NCBI RefSeq assembly: GCF_016127315.1
Contig: NZ_CP065997.1
Location: 3,100,001 to 3,164,000, forward strand
Length of the DNA stretch: 64,000 bases
Direction of reading: 5' to 3'
Origin: Achromobacter deleyi
GTDB taxonomy: Bacteria > Pseudomonadota > Gammaproteobacteria > Burkholderiales > Burkholderiaceae_B
Of this stretch, positions 17,215 to 26,071 are shown piece by piece. Position 1 is the stretch's first letter. Each line of letters begins with the position of its first letter. The position numbers were made by a program, and so were the translations under genes. The notes beneath the pieces are model-generated. The model saw only the letters and a list, made by a program, of their open reading frames with translations. It was not told the DNA's origin and ran no database searches.

Positions 17215-17954
17215 GCCGCGGCCGGTCCTTCCAGATACGCCGCGCCCGCCGCGTCGGCGTGGCCGCCGTCGAAGTGGTAGTGGCGCGCCGCGATGAAGTC
17301 GGCGCCCGCTTGCGGCTGCACATAGACGCTCACGCCGGGCACCGCCATGGGCTGGCCGCGCAGCGGGTCGGCGAAGGCGGCGATGCCGGCCCGCGCCTGT
17401 TCCAGCGCGGCGCCGTCGAGCTTGCCGGTCAGGGTGATGTGGAAGGTGAAGGTGTCGAACACATAGGGGTAGCCCCAGCGCGCCAGCATGGCCTGTTGCT
17501 CGAGCGACAGCGCATGGGCCTGGCGACGGGCCAGCTCGTCTTCGCTGGGCGCGGCGCGCAGGTCGTCCAGGCCGCGCACGGCAGAGGTGGCCAGGGCGTT
17601 GATGCGGGCATGGCCCTCGGCGTCGGAGGCGACGATGCGCCAGGCCAGGAAGCCGCGCAGCGGTTCGCACTCGAGCTGGATGCCGAAGGCGTCATCGGCG
17701 CTGGCGAGTTGGCGCGCGGCGGCATCGACGTCGCCCGGCGTGGCGCCGGGGCGCAGCCGGAACGGCGGCTTCAGCGTGGCGTGCAGGCCGTAATGGCGCG
17801 GCGCCTCGGTCCAGTCGCGCGCGGCCTCGGGCTGGCCGGGCAGCGGCGGCAGGGCCGCGCCGGTGTCGGCGCAACGGCCCAGCCAGCGGCTGCCGAATTC
17901 ACGCCAGGGGCCGGTGGGCGCCAGGTACAACGCGTAGCGGTGGGCCAACGGCAT
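17211..17954 (-). CDS. DUF1045 phosphonate-operon protein (2H phosphoesterase-like)
   Basis: A 247-residue cytosolic protein of DUF1045, a family known from C-P lyase operons. It carries two H-x-T motifs, H58-A-T60-L and H172-I-T174-L, the catalytic signature of the 2H phosphoesterase superfamily, whose members open cyclic phosphates. The PhnP enzyme that opens phosphoribosyl 1,2-cyclic phosphate is absent from this locus, so this protein is a reasonable functional substitute (inference). It starts two bases after the phnM-like gene and overlaps phnN. Confidence 0.85.
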   Translation of the reverse strand: MPLAHRYALYLAPTGPWREFGSRWLGRCADTGAALPPLPGQPEAARDWTEAPRHYGLHATLKPPFRLRPGATPGDVDAAARQLASADDAFGIQLECEPLRGFLAWRIVASDAEGHARINALATSAVRGLDDLRAAPSEDELARRQAHALSLEQQAMLARWGYPYVFDTFTFHITLTGKLDGAALEQARAGIAAFADPLRGQPMAVPGVSVYVQPQAGADFIAARHYHFDGGHADAAGAAYLEGPAAA

Positions 17955-17956
17955 GG

Positions 17957-19153
17957 TCAGGCCGCCATGCGCTGGGTGCGGTCATCGCCGAAGGCGCGGG
18001 TGGCGTAGCGCAGCTCGCCGCCGACGATGGCGGCGCAGACGCGCGGCAGGCCGGGCACCTGGTCGTCGACCACGATGGCGTCGGCGATCAGGCCGGGCGC
18101 CAGCGCGCCGCGATCCTGCAGGCCGGCGGCGCGGGCCGGGTTCAGCGACACCAGGTTCCAGGCCTGCTCCAGCGGCAGCACGCCGTCGTTCACCAGGCGC
18201 AGCGCCGCCGCCAGCGGGGCGGGGTAGTAATAGTCGGAAGTGAGGATGTCGCACAGGCCGGCGCGCACCATCTCGGTGGCGCTGGGGGCGTTGGTGTGGC
18301 TGCCGCCGCGCACCACGTTGGGCGCGCCGAAGACCACCGAGTTGCCCAGGTCGCGGGCCACGCCGGCGGCATCGCGCGTCAGGGGGAATTCCGCCACGCT
18401 GCAGCCCAGCTGATGGTAGTAGCGGCGGGTGGCGGCGTCGGGGTCGTCGTGCGAGGCGACCTTCAGGCCGGCCGCTTGCGCGCAGGCGGTCAGCTCGCGC
18501 ATGGCGTCGGCCACCGCATCGGCCGCGCCCATGGCGCGGCGGATGCGCTCCTGGAAGGTGTCCAGGTCGCATTCGGCGCGGTCGGCGTATTGCAGCAGCT
18601 TGCGGTCGTTGCCCAGGCGGCGCGCCATGCTGGGCAGGTGGTCGTTGAGGGCGACGAAGCGCACCCGGCCGTCGCGGATCCACTGCTGGGCGGTCTCGAC
18701 GCCGCCGACGTGGTGGGTCTCGAAACGCAGGTGCACGTAGTGGCGCGCGCCCATGATGTGGCGCATGCGTTCGAGGGCGGCGAACATGCGCTCGGCATAG
18801 GCTTCGCCGCGCAGGCCGCCTTCCCACGACAGCGTGACGCCGTGGAATTCGGTGGTGATGCCGTTGGCCAGCAACTGGCGGTCGACGTCGAACAGCGCGC
18901 CGTCGTAGGGGAAGGTGACGCTGGGGCGCGGCATGATGGCGCGCTCGAAGGCGTCGCCATGCAGGTCGACGATGCCGGGCAGCACCAGCAGATTGCCGGC
19001 GTCGAACCAGGCCGCGCCGCGCGCGGGCGCGCCGCCGGCGTCGTCGATCAGTCCTCCGTGGAATCGCAGGCTGGCGTGTTCGATGCCGCGAGGGGTCAGG
19101 ATACGTTGGCCTGTGACACCGGCCAGGGGCGAGGGGGCATTTTCTTGGTTCAT
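17957..19153 (-). CDS. phnM: Second PhnM-like amidohydrolase
   Basis: A 398-residue amidohydrolase of the PhnM group. Metal-binding elements are present: GIVDLHGDAFER (HxD), FVALNDHLPS, KVASHDD and ILTSDYYYPA. PhnM removes pyrophosphate from ribose-1-phosphonate 5-triphosphate. This copy differs from the phnM at 24747-25946, which has HCDA and SDYQPS at the corresponding places. It heads the operon with DUF1045 and phnN under its own promoter with a PhnF-like site. Whether both copies do the same step is unknown. Confidence 0.88.
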   Translation of the reverse strand: MNQENAPSPLAGVTGQRILTPRGIEHASLRFHGGLIDDAGGAPARGAAWFDAGNLLVLPGIVDLHGDAFERAIMPRPSVTFPYDGALFDVDRQLLANGITTEFHGVTLSWEGGLRGEAYAERMFAALERMRHIMGARHYVHLRFETHHVGGVETAQQWIRDGRVRFVALNDHLPSMARRLGNDRKLLQYADRAECDLDTFQERIRRAMGAADAVADAMRELTACAQAAGLKVASHDDPDAATRRYYHQLGCSVAEFPLTRDAAGVARDLGNSVVFGAPNVVRGGSHTNAPSATEMVRAGLCDILTSDYYYPAPLAAALRLVNDGVLPLEQAWNLVSLNPARAAGLQDRGALAPGLIADAIVVDDQVPGLPRVCAAIVGGELRYATRAFGDDRTQRMAA

Positions 19154-19176
19154 GATGGGAAAGTTAGCGGCATTGC

Positions 19177-19205
19177 ATTACAACCAGATGTCTAGATGAG
19201 TGCAA
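19177..19205 (-). promoter_or_regulatory. Promoter and PhnF-like operator of the phnM2 operon
   Basis: On the minus strand, -35 TTGCAC (19200-19205), a 17-bp spacer and -10 TGTAAT (19177-19182), 23 bases from the start codon. The spacer contains ATCTAGACAT (19188-19197); on the other strand GTCTAGAT, one base from the HutC-class GntR consensus GT-N-TA-N-AC. Confidence 0.6.
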
Positions 19206-19251
19206 TCACATGGCGGCACCGACCGCTGCCCGCGGCCGCCATGTGCCGGCC

Positions 19252-19995
19252 TCAACTGTCGTCGGCCACCATGAGCTGGACCAGGTCGCCGACGAAACGG
19301 GTGATGCTGTATTGCAACGGCGCGCCGGCCTGGTCGACGTTCAGGGCTTCGACCTGCAGGATCGGGCGGGTCTTGGGCTGGCCGAGGATGCGCGCCACTT
19401 CCGGCGACGGCAGCGCGGCGGTGATGCGCGACCATTTGCGGGTGTAGTCGCCGATGTCGTAGTGGGCGTAGACCTTGGACACCGAGCGCAGCGCGTTCAT
19501 GCGCTCGATGAAGTCGGGGAAGCGCTTTTCATCGAAGTAGTGCTCGGAGGCGCTGATGGGGCGGTTCTCGGCCTTGCCCACCATCTGCACCCGCAGCAGC
19601 GGGGCGTTGCGCGCCAGGCCCAGGTGCTTGGCGATGTCGGCCGCGCGCAGCGTCTGGCTGCCCAGCGCCTCGAGGTGGCCCAGCATGCCCTGGCTGCGCA
19701 GATTCTCGGAAAAGCGCGTGCGCTTGCCGATGGCGTAGTCGATGGCGTGTTCCTGCACGAAAGTGCCGCGACCCTGCTCGATGCGCACCAGCCCGCTCTG
19801 TTCCAGTTCGCCCATGGCGCGCCGGATGGTGTGGCGGTTGACGGAGAACTTGGCGGCCAGCTCCGGTTCGGAGGGCAATTGTTCGCCCGCCATGTACAAC
19901 TTGTTGCGAATGTCGTCCGCCAGCGACTCGCCGATCTGTCGCCACACGGCGATACCGGAACCTCTTTCGACCATAGGATGTGCTCGTGCTGTCAT
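19252..19995 (-). CDS. phnF: Phosphonate regulator PhnF (GntR/HutC family)
   Basis: A 247-residue GntR-type regulator: N-terminal winged helix (WRQIGESLADDIRNKLYMAGEQLPSEPELAAKFSVNRHTIRRAMGELEQSGLVRIEQGRGTFV in pieces) followed by a UTRA/HutC effector domain. It is divergent from phnG across 163 bp. PhnF homologues repress phn genes until phosphate starvation or a C-P lyase ligand relieves them. The start at 19995 (MTARAHPM) is chosen; a second start at 19974 is possible. It lies on the same strand as, and just upstream of, the phnM2 operon, which has its own promoter. Confidence 0.92.
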   Translation of the reverse strand: MTARAHPMVERGSGIAVWRQIGESLADDIRNKLYMAGEQLPSEPELAAKFSVNRHTIRRAMGELEQSGLVRIEQGRGTFVQEHAIDYAIGKRTRFSENLRSQGMLGHLEALGSQTLRAADIAKHLGLARNAPLLRVQMVGKAENRPISASEHYFDEKRFPDFIERMNALRSVSKVYAHYDIGDYTRKWSRITAALPSPEVARILGQPKTRPILQVEALNVDQAGAPLQYSITRFVGDLVQLMVADDS

Positions 19996-20070
19996 ATCAG
20001 CTTCATCAAGAATGGCTGTGATTGTGCACCAAGCGGCGGGCGCGGGATAGGCAATGCGTCCCTGCCGCAA

Positions 20071-20088
20071 CTGTCATCAAAAATTCAC
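20071..20088 (+). promoter_or_regulatory. Pho-box-like sequence upstream of phnG
   Basis: CTGTCATCAAAAATTCAC matches about 13 of 18 PHO box positions; the first 7-mer is perfect, the second is poor except for its TCAC end. It lies 10 bases upstream of a -35 hexamer. Confidence 0.4.
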
Positions 20089-20097
20089 GCCAGGCTG

Positions 20098-20145
20098 TTG
20101 AACTTCCATTTGAACGCCATCATAATCCATGCAGTCGTCTAGACG
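20098..20145 (+). promoter_or_regulatory. phnG promoter with PhnF operator
   Basis: -35 TTGAAC (20098-20103), 17-bp spacer, -10 CATAAT (20121-20126). The perfect palindrome CGTCTAGACG (20136-20145) would cover the start of transcription. Its core GTCTAGAC fits the HutC-subfamily operator consensus GT-N-TA-N-AC exactly, and the phnF gene is divergent. Confidence 0.65.
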
Positions 20146-20158
20146 TTTAGAGGAAACA

Positions 20159-20629
20159 ATGGACCATCCACAAACAGCGCAGGGCGAAGTCCACGCGCAG
20201 CGGGCCGCCTGGATGCGGGTGTTGGCACTGGCCGATCCGGCCATGCTGGAAGGCGCGTTCGGCGCGCTTGGCGGCGTGCCGTCGCATCAGATGCTGCGCC
20301 CGGCGCAGACCGGCATGGCCATGGTGCGGGCCCGCAGCGGCGGCACCGGGGCGCGCTTCAACCTGGGCGAAATGACGGTGACACGCTGCGCCGTCAGCCT
20401 GGACAGCGGCGTGGTCGGCATCGCCTACGTGCAGGGCCGGTCGTTGCGCCATGCCGAGCAGGCCGCGGTGGCCGACGCGCTGCTGCAACTGCCCGACTGG
20501 CACGACACGGTGCAGGCGCAATTGATCCAGCCGCTGGCGCGCGAACGCGCCGAGCGCATCGAGCGTCAGGCGCGCGTGGCCGCGCAGACCAAGGTCGAAT
20601 TCTTCACGATGGTGCGAGGCGAGGACTGA
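20159..20629 (+). CDS. phnG: C-P lyase complex subunit PhnG
   Basis: A 156-residue protein with PhnG-like sequence (RAAWMRVLALADPAMLEGAF, RARSGGTGARFNLGEMTVTRCAV and the GIAYVQGRSLRHAEQAAVADAL segment). PhnG is part of the PhnGHIJ core complex that starts phosphonate breakdown. First gene of the phnGHIJKLM operon, with the AGGAAAC ribosome binding site five bases upstream of the ATG. The start at 20129 is rejected because it would include the operator. Confidence 0.95.
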   Translation: MDHPQTAQGEVHAQRAAWMRVLALADPAMLEGAFGALGGVPSHQMLRPAQTGMAMVRARSGGTGARFNLGEMTVTRCAVSLDSGVVGIAYVQGRSLRHAEQAAVADALLQLPDWHDTVQAQLIQPLARERAERIERQARVAAQTKVEFFTMVRGED

Positions 20630-20630
20630 C

Positions 20631-21248
20631 ATGCATCAAGAACTTCTTGGCGCCGCGGCCGCCAGCCGCAAATTGCTGCCGGGCTTCGCGGATCCGGTGA
20701 ACGACGCGCAGGCCACCTTCCGCACCGCGCTCGACGCCATGGCGCATCCGGGCCGGGTGTACGAAGTGGCCGCCGCCAGCGGCGTGCCGGCCGGCCTGTC
20801 GCCGGCGCTGACCGCGCTGCTGTTGACGCTGGTGGACGTGGACACGCCGCTGTGGCTGCCGCAGGGCCTGGATGCCGGCGTGCTGGATTTCCTGCGTTTC
20901 CATTGCGCCTGCCCGATGGTGCCGTCGGCGTCGCTGGCGCGTTTCGCGGCGGTGCCTGCGGGCGGCAACGTGCCCGCGCTGGCGTCGTGTCATCCCGGCG
21001 ATCCGGCCTATCCGGACCTGTCCACCACGCTGCTGATCGAAGTCGCGTCGCTGGACGCCGGCGCCGAAGTCACGCTGACCGGCCCCGGCATCCAGAGCCG
21101 CCAGGCGCTGCGCGCCGCCGGCCTGCCGGACGGCTTCTGGCGCGACTGGCGCCTCAACCATCAACGTTTCCCGCTGGGCGTCGACGTGTTCCTGACGCAC
21201 GGGCGGCAACTGTGCGCGCTGCCCCGCAGCACGCGCGTGGAGAGCTGA
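20631..21248 (+). CDS. phnH: C-P lyase complex subunit PhnH
   Basis: A 205-residue PhnH protein (LLPGFADPVNDAQATFRTALDAMAHPGRV is the family's opening, and QRFPLGVDVFLT lies near the end). PhnH is a PLP-transferase-fold protein without PLP and forms part of the PhnGHIJ core. It starts one base after the phnG stop, so coupling is tight. Confidence 0.96.
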   Translation: MHQELLGAAAASRKLLPGFADPVNDAQATFRTALDAMAHPGRVYEVAAASGVPAGLSPALTALLLTLVDVDTPLWLPQGLDAGVLDFLRFHCACPMVPSASLARFAAVPAGGNVPALASCHPGDPAYPDLSTTLLIEVASLDAGAEVTLTGPGIQSRQALRAAGLPDGFWRDWRLNHQRFPLGVDVFLTHGRQLCALPRSTRVES

Positions 21249-21249
21249 C

Positions 21250-22365
21250 ATGTATGTAGCCGTCAAAGGGGGCGAACGCGCCATCCTCAATTCCTACCGC
21301 ATGCTGGACGACTACCGGCGCGGCGACCGGGCCCTGCCCGAACTGAGCCTGGACCAGATCCGCGAACAGATGCCGCTGGCGGTGTCGCGCGTGATGGCGG
21401 AAGGCTCGCTCTACGATCCGCAACTGGCGGCGCTGGCGCTGAAACAGGCCGCCGGCGACGTGATCGAGGCGGTGTTCCTGCTGCGCGCCTATCGCACCAC
21501 GCTGTCGCGCTATGGCTACACCCAGCCGATCGACACCGGCGAGATGCGCCTGCAGCGCCGCATCTCGTCCACCTTCAAGGACGTGCCGGGCGGCCAGATC
21601 CTCGGGCCGACCTATGACTACACCCAGCGCCTGCTCGATTTCTCGCTGGAGGCCGAGCGCGAGGCCGACTCCCTGCCGGCCGGCGGCGAGCCGCTGGACA
21701 GCGCCATGCCGCGCGTCACCGACCTGCTGGCGCACGACGACCTGATCGACGCCGAGGCCGTGCCCGAAGGCGATCCCGAGCCGTTCGACCTGACGCGCCA
21801 GCCGCTGGACTTCCCCGCCTCGCGCGCCGCCCGCCTGCAGAACCTGGCGCGCGCCGACGAGGGCTTCCTGTTGTCGATGGGCTATTCCACGCAGCGCGGC
21901 TACGGCAACACGCACCCGTTCGCCGCCGAGATCCGCTACGGCTTCCTGGAAGTCGAGATGCATATCGAGGAACTGGGTTTCGCCGTCACGGTGGGCGAGA
22001 TCGAGATCACCGAATGCCAGATGGTGAGCCAGTTCTCCGGCAACGCCGAGGAAGGCCCCAAGTTCACCCGCGGCTATGGCCTGACCTTCGGCTACGGCGA
22101 GCGCAAGGCCATGTCGATGGCGCTGGTGGACCGCGCCATGAAGGCGCAGGAACTGGGCGAACGCGCCGATTCGCCGGCCAACGACCACGAGTTCGTGCTG
22201 TACCACAGCGACAACGTCGAGGCCTCCGGTTTCGTGCAGCACTTGAAGCTGCCGCACTACGTGGACTTCCAGGCCAACCTGGAACTGCTGCGCCGCATGC
22301 GCGCCGAGCGCGCCGCGCCGGCCCCCGAGAACACCCGCCAGCTGGACGAGGCCATTTCCTCATGA
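21250..22365 (+). CDS. phnI: C-P lyase complex subunit PhnI
   Basis: A 371-residue PhnI protein: MYVAVKGGERAI at the start, PTYDYTQRLLDFSLEAER and FLLSMGYSTQRGYGNTHPFAAEIRYG are characteristic. PhnI has nucleosidase activity and, with PhnGHL, transfers the phosphonate to the ribose of ATP. Its stop overlaps the phnJ start (ATGA). Confidence 0.96.
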   Translation: MYVAVKGGERAILNSYRMLDDYRRGDRALPELSLDQIREQMPLAVSRVMAEGSLYDPQLAALALKQAAGDVIEAVFLLRAYRTTLSRYGYTQPIDTGEMRLQRRISSTFKDVPGGQILGPTYDYTQRLLDFSLEAEREADSLPAGGEPLDSAMPRVTDLLAHDDLIDAEAVPEGDPEPFDLTRQPLDFPASRAARLQNLARADEGFLLSMGYSTQRGYGNTHPFAAEIRYGFLEVEMHIEELGFAVTVGEIEITECQMVSQFSGNAEEGPKFTRGYGLTFGYGERKAMSMALVDRAMKAQELGERADSPANDHEFVLYHSDNVEASGFVQHLKLPHYVDFQANLELLRRMRAERAAPAPENTRQLDEAISS

Positions 22366-23252
22366 CGACTTCCCACACCCCCGGCGCCGCGGTCGAACGC
22401 GACGACCACTACAACTTCGCCTACCTCGACGAGTCGACCAAGCGCATGCTGCGCCGCGCGCTGCTCAAGGCGGTGGCGATTCCCGGCTACCAGGTGCCTT
22501 TCGGCAGCCGCGAGATGCCGTTGCCCTATGGCTGGGGCACGGGCGGCATCCAGGTGACGGCGTCGATCATCGGCCCGGGCGACGTGCTCAAGGTGATCGA
22601 CCAGGGCTCGGACGACACCACCAACGCCATCAACATCCGCCGCTTCTTCGGCCGCGTGACCGGCGTGGCCACCACCGAATCGACCCGCGACGCCAGCATC
22701 GTGCAGACGCGCCACCGCATTCCGGAAACGCCGCTGCGGGCCGACCAGATCATGGTGTTCCAGGTGCCGATCCCCGAGCCGCTGCGCTGGCTCGAGCCGA
22801 GCGAGACCGAGACCCGCACCATGCACGCGCTGGCCGAGTACGGCGGCATGCACGTCAAGCTGTACGAGGACATCGCGCAGCACGGCCACATCGCCACCAC
22901 CTACGACTATCCCGTGATCGTCAACGACCGCTACATGATGCGGCCGTCGCCGATCCCGAAGTTCGACAACCCCAAGCTCGACAACAGCCCGGCGCTGATG
23001 CTGTTCGGCGCCGGCCGCGAGAAGCGGGTCTATGCGGTGCCGCCGTACACCCGGGTCAAGAGCCTGGACTTCGAGGACCATCCCTTCACCGTGGAGAAGT
23101 GGTCGGAATGCTGCGACCTGTGCGGCTCGCGCGACAGCTTCCTGGACGAGATCATCCTGGACGACGCCGGCACCCGCCGCTTCGTCTGCTCCGATACCGA
23201 ATACTGCAACAACCGCCAGGCCGAGATGGCCGGGAAAGAGGCCACCGCATGA
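22362..23252 (+). CDS. phnJ: C-P lyase PhnJ, radical SAM enzyme
   Basis: A 296-residue radical-SAM-like C-P lyase. The glycyl radical position of E. coli (Gly32) corresponds to Gly42 in AIPGYQ, and the cysteines of E. coli (241, 244, 266, 272) correspond to Cys251, Cys254, Cys276 and Cys282 in CDLC and VCSDTEYC, with the same spacing. It cleaves the C-P bond of ribose-1-phosphonate 5-phosphate to alkane and cyclic phosphate. The N-terminus is ten residues longer than in E. coli. It overlaps both neighbours by four bases or fewer. Confidence 0.97.
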   Translation: MTTSHTPGAAVERDDHYNFAYLDESTKRMLRRALLKAVAIPGYQVPFGSREMPLPYGWGTGGIQVTASIIGPGDVLKVIDQGSDDTTNAINIRRFFGRVTGVATTESTRDASIVQTRHRIPETPLRADQIMVFQVPIPEPLRWLEPSETETRTMHALAEYGGMHVKLYEDIAQHGHIATTYDYPVIVNDRYMMRPSPIPKFDNPKLDNSPALMLFGAGREKRVYAVPPYTRVKSLDFEDHPFTVEKWSECCDLCGSRDSFLDEIILDDAGTRRFVCSDTEYCNNRQAEMAGKEATA

Positions 23253-24025
23253 ACGCCCAACCTTTGCTTTCCGTGCGCGACATGACGCGCACCTGGGACG
23301 GCGTGCACGGTTGCCGCAACGTCAGTTTCGACCTGTTCCCCGGCGAAGTGCTGTGCGTGGTGGGCGAATCCGGTTCCGGCAAGAGCACGCTGCTGTCGGC
23401 CGTGTCGTACCAGACCCAGCCCGACGCCGGCAGTGTCTGGTACGACACCCGCGACCAGGGCTTCACCGACCTGGCCGCGCTGTCCGGCGCGCGCCTGCGG
23501 CTGCTGGCCCGCACCGACTGGGGCTTCGTGCGCCAGAACGCCCGCGACGGCCTGCGCATGCAGGTCAGCGCCGGCGCCAACATCGCCGAGCGCCTGATGG
23601 CGGTGGGCGACCGCCACTACGGCGAGTTGCGCCAGGCCGCGGGCAGCTGGCTGCAGAAGATGGAGATCGACGTCGGCCGCCTGGATGACGCGCCGGCCTC
23701 GTTCTCCGGCGGCATGCAGCAGCGCCTGCAGATCGCCCGCAACCTGGTGACCCATCCGCGCCTGGTGTTCATGGACGAGCCGACCGCGTCGCTGGACGTG
23801 TCGGTGCAGGCCCGCCTGCTGGACCTGCTGCGCCAGCTGGTAACCGACCTGGGCCTGGCCGCGATCGTGGTGACCCACGACCTGGCGGTGGCGCGCCTGC
23901 TGGCCCACCGCACCCTGGTGATGCGCGGCGGCGAGGTGGTCGAAAGCGGCCTGACCGACCAGATCCTCGACGACCCGCAGCATCCCTACACCCAGTTGCT
24001 GGTGTCTTCCATTTTGCAGAGCTGA
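23249..24025 (+). CDS. phnK: C-P lyase ABC-type ATPase PhnK
   Basis: A 258-residue ABC ATPase with [11 protein letters not shown] (Walker A), [15 protein letters not shown] (signature), [12 protein letters not shown] (Walker B). PhnK binds the PhnJ subunits of the core complex rather than a permease. The ATG overlaps the phnJ stop (ATGA). It is distinct from PhnC and follows the usual phnGHIJKL order. Confidence 0.95.
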   Translation: MNAQPLLSVRDMTRTWDGVHGCRNVSFDLFPGEVLCVVGESGSGKSTLLSAVSYQTQPDAGSVWYDTRDQGFTDLAALSGARLRLLARTDWGFVRQNARDGLRMQVSAGANIAERLMAVGDRHYGELRQAAGSWLQKMEIDVGRLDDAPASFSGGMQQRLQIARNLVTHPRLVFMDEPTASLDVSVQARLLDLLRQLVTDLGLAAIVVTHDLAVARLLAHRTLVMRGGEVVESGLTDQILDDPQHPYTQLLVSSILQS

Positions 24026-24027
24026 CC

Positions 24028-24744
24028 ATGACTGTCGCGAATCCCATGATCGAGGTGCGGGGCCTCGGAAAGATGTTCACCCTGCACAACCAGGGCGGCA
24101 TCCGGCTGCCGGTGCTGGAGGCGGTCGACTTCGACGCCGCCGCCGGCGACTGCCTGGTGCTGGCGGGCCCGTCGGGCACCGGCAAGAGCACCCTGTTGCG
24201 CTGCCTGTATGGCAACTACCTGGCCACCGAGGGCAGCATCCGCGTGCGCGCCGGCGACGACTGGGTCGAGCTGGTCGGCGCGCCCGAGCAGCGCATCCTG
24301 GCGTTGCGGCGCGAAGTCATCGGCTACGTCAGCCAGTTCCTGCGGGTGATCCCGCGCGTGTCGGCGCTGGACGTGGTGGCCGAGCCGCTGCGCATGGCCG
24401 GCGTCGAGGCGGACGAAGCGCGCGAGCGCGCCGCCGCCATGCTGCGCCGCCTGAACGTGCCGCCGCGGCTGTGGGGGCTGGCGCCGGCCACCTTCTCGGG
24501 CGGCGAGCAGCAGCGCGTCAACATCGCCCGCGGCTTCATCGCGCGCCATCCCATCCTGCTGCTGGACGAACCGACCGCATCGCTGGATCCGGACAACCGC
24601 GCCGTGGTGGTGGAACTGATCCGCGAAGCGCGCGCCGCCGGCCGCTGCCTGCTGGGCATTTTCCACGATGAAGAAGTGCGCGACGCGGTGGCGTCGCGGG
24701 TCCTGGCCCTGCGCCCCGCGCAGGCCGCCGTCGAATTGGAGTGA
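24028..24744 (+). CDS. phnL: Phosphonate C-P lyase ATPase PhnL
   Basis: A 238-residue ABC-type protein: [45 protein letters not shown] and a final HDEEVRD. PhnL assists the nucleophilic displacement that builds 5'-triphosphoribosyl-phosphonate and also docks on the C-P lyase core. It starts two bases after phnK. Confidence 0.95.
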   Translation: MTVANPMIEVRGLGKMFTLHNQGGIRLPVLEAVDFDAAAGDCLVLAGPSGTGKSTLLRCLYGNYLATEGSIRVRAGDDWVELVGAPEQRILALRREVIGYVSQFLRVIPRVSALDVVAEPLRMAGVEADEARERAAAMLRRLNVPPRLWGLAPATFSGGEQQRVNIARGFIARHPILLLDEPTASLDPDNRAVVVELIREARAAGRCLLGIFHDEEVRDAVASRVLALRPAQAAVELE

Positions 24745-24746
24745 AC

Positions 24747-25946
24747 ATGACCAGCACTTACCTGACCCACGCCCGCGTCGTGTTGCCCGACCGTGTGCTG
24801 GAAGACAGTGCCGTCCTGATCGAGGACGGCGTCATCGCCGCCATCGCGCCCGACGGCGCGGCGGCGGATCAAGAGATCGACCTGCGCGGCCTGACGCTGG
24901 TGCCGGGCCTGGTCGACCTGCATTGCGACGCCATCGAGAAGGAAGCCGAGCCGCGCTCGCGTGTGCTGTTTCCGCTGGACTTCGCGGTGGCGCAGGTGGA
25001 TCGCCGCAACGCCGCCGCCGGCATCACCACGCCGTACCACGCGCTGTCGTTCGCCAACAGCGAATGGGGCGTGCGCAACAACGAGACCGCCGCCCAGGTG
25101 GTGCGCGGGGTGCGCGCCTTCCGCCCGCACAGCCTGGTCGACAACCGCGTGCACTGCCGCTACGAAGTCACCGACGCCACCTCGGTGCCGGTGCTGCGGC
25201 AGCTGATGGACGAGGGCGCGGTGGACCTGCTGTCGGTGATGGACCACTCGCCGGGCCAGGGCCAGTTCAAGACGCTGGAGTCGTACCTGCAGTACATGAT
25301 CGGCAACCATGCCATGAGCCGCGAGCAGGCCGAAGAGGCCGCGCACGCCAAGACTCGCGCCAAGGACGGCGCGGTGCAACGGGTCGAGACGCTGTTGGCG
25401 CATGCGCGGGAACGCGGCATCCCCACCGCCAGTCATGACGACGATTCGATCCACCGCATCGCCACCATGCGCAACCTGGGCGTGGCGATGAGCGAATTCC
25501 CGATCACGCTGGACACTGCCCGCGCCGCCGTCTCCTGCGGCCTGCCCACCATCCTGGGCGCGCCCAACGTGCTGCGCGGCAAGAGCCAGAGCGGCTCGAT
25601 GCGCGCCATCGACGCGATCCGCGCCGGGGTGGCGAGCTGCCTGTGCTCGGACTACCAGCCTTCGACCCTGATCGCCGCGGCCTTCGCGGTGGCGGCGCAG
25701 AGCGACCTGACGCTGCCGCAGGCGCTGGCGCTGGTCACCGCCAATCCGGCCGACGCCTGCGGCCTGTCGGACCGCGGCCGCATCGCGGTGGGCCTGCGCG
25801 CCGACCTGGTGGCGGTGGCGCAGGTGGGCGCGCTGCCGCTCATCAGCTACACCTGGTGCGCCGGCCGGCTGGTGTTCTCGACCCACTATCCGTCCGCCCG
25901 CGCGCCGGCGCCGGCCGCCGAGGCGCGCGGCTTGGTGGCGGCCTGA
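24747..25946 (+). CDS. phnM: PhnM, RPnTP diphosphatase (first copy)
   Basis: A 399-residue amidohydrolase. Motifs: LVPGLVDLHCDAIEKEAEPR, SHDDDSIHRIA and CSDYQPS supply metal ligands. PhnM converts alpha-D-ribose-1-phosphonate-5-triphosphate to the 5-monophosphate. I start at ATG 24747; an in-frame GTG at 24741 overlaps the phnL stop (GTGA) and cannot be excluded. It closes the phnG-M operon. It is the canonical copy by operon position, with a more divergent paralogue at 17957-19153. Confidence 0.94.
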   Translation: MTSTYLTHARVVLPDRVLEDSAVLIEDGVIAAIAPDGAAADQEIDLRGLTLVPGLVDLHCDAIEKEAEPRSRVLFPLDFAVAQVDRRNAAAGITTPYHALSFANSEWGVRNNETAAQVVRGVRAFRPHSLVDNRVHCRYEVTDATSVPVLRQLMDEGAVDLLSVMDHSPGQGQFKTLESYLQYMIGNHAMSREQAEEAAHAKTRAKDGAVQRVETLLAHARERGIPTASHDDDSIHRIATMRNLGVAMSEFPITLDTARAAVSCGLPTILGAPNVLRGKSQSGSMRAIDAIRAGVASCLCSDYQPSTLIAAAFAVAAQSDLTLPQALALVTANPADACGLSDRGRIAVGLRADLVAVAQVGALPLISYTWCAGRLVFSTHYPSARAPAPAAEARGLVAA

Positions 25947-26071
25947 TCCGGCGCGGACCGCGACAAACCTTGTCGCCGGACAAGCGGCGGACACGCGCAT
26001 CTGGTTAAATGGGCGATGACGACGTGGCCGCGGCTTGCGCGGCGCGTCTCCCTTATTTTCCGGAGCGCTCG

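Noticed and set aside
25947..25980. Repeat TCCGGCG / CGCCGGA after phnM as terminator
   Set aside because: About 20 bases of loop and no T-run; not a convincing terminator.
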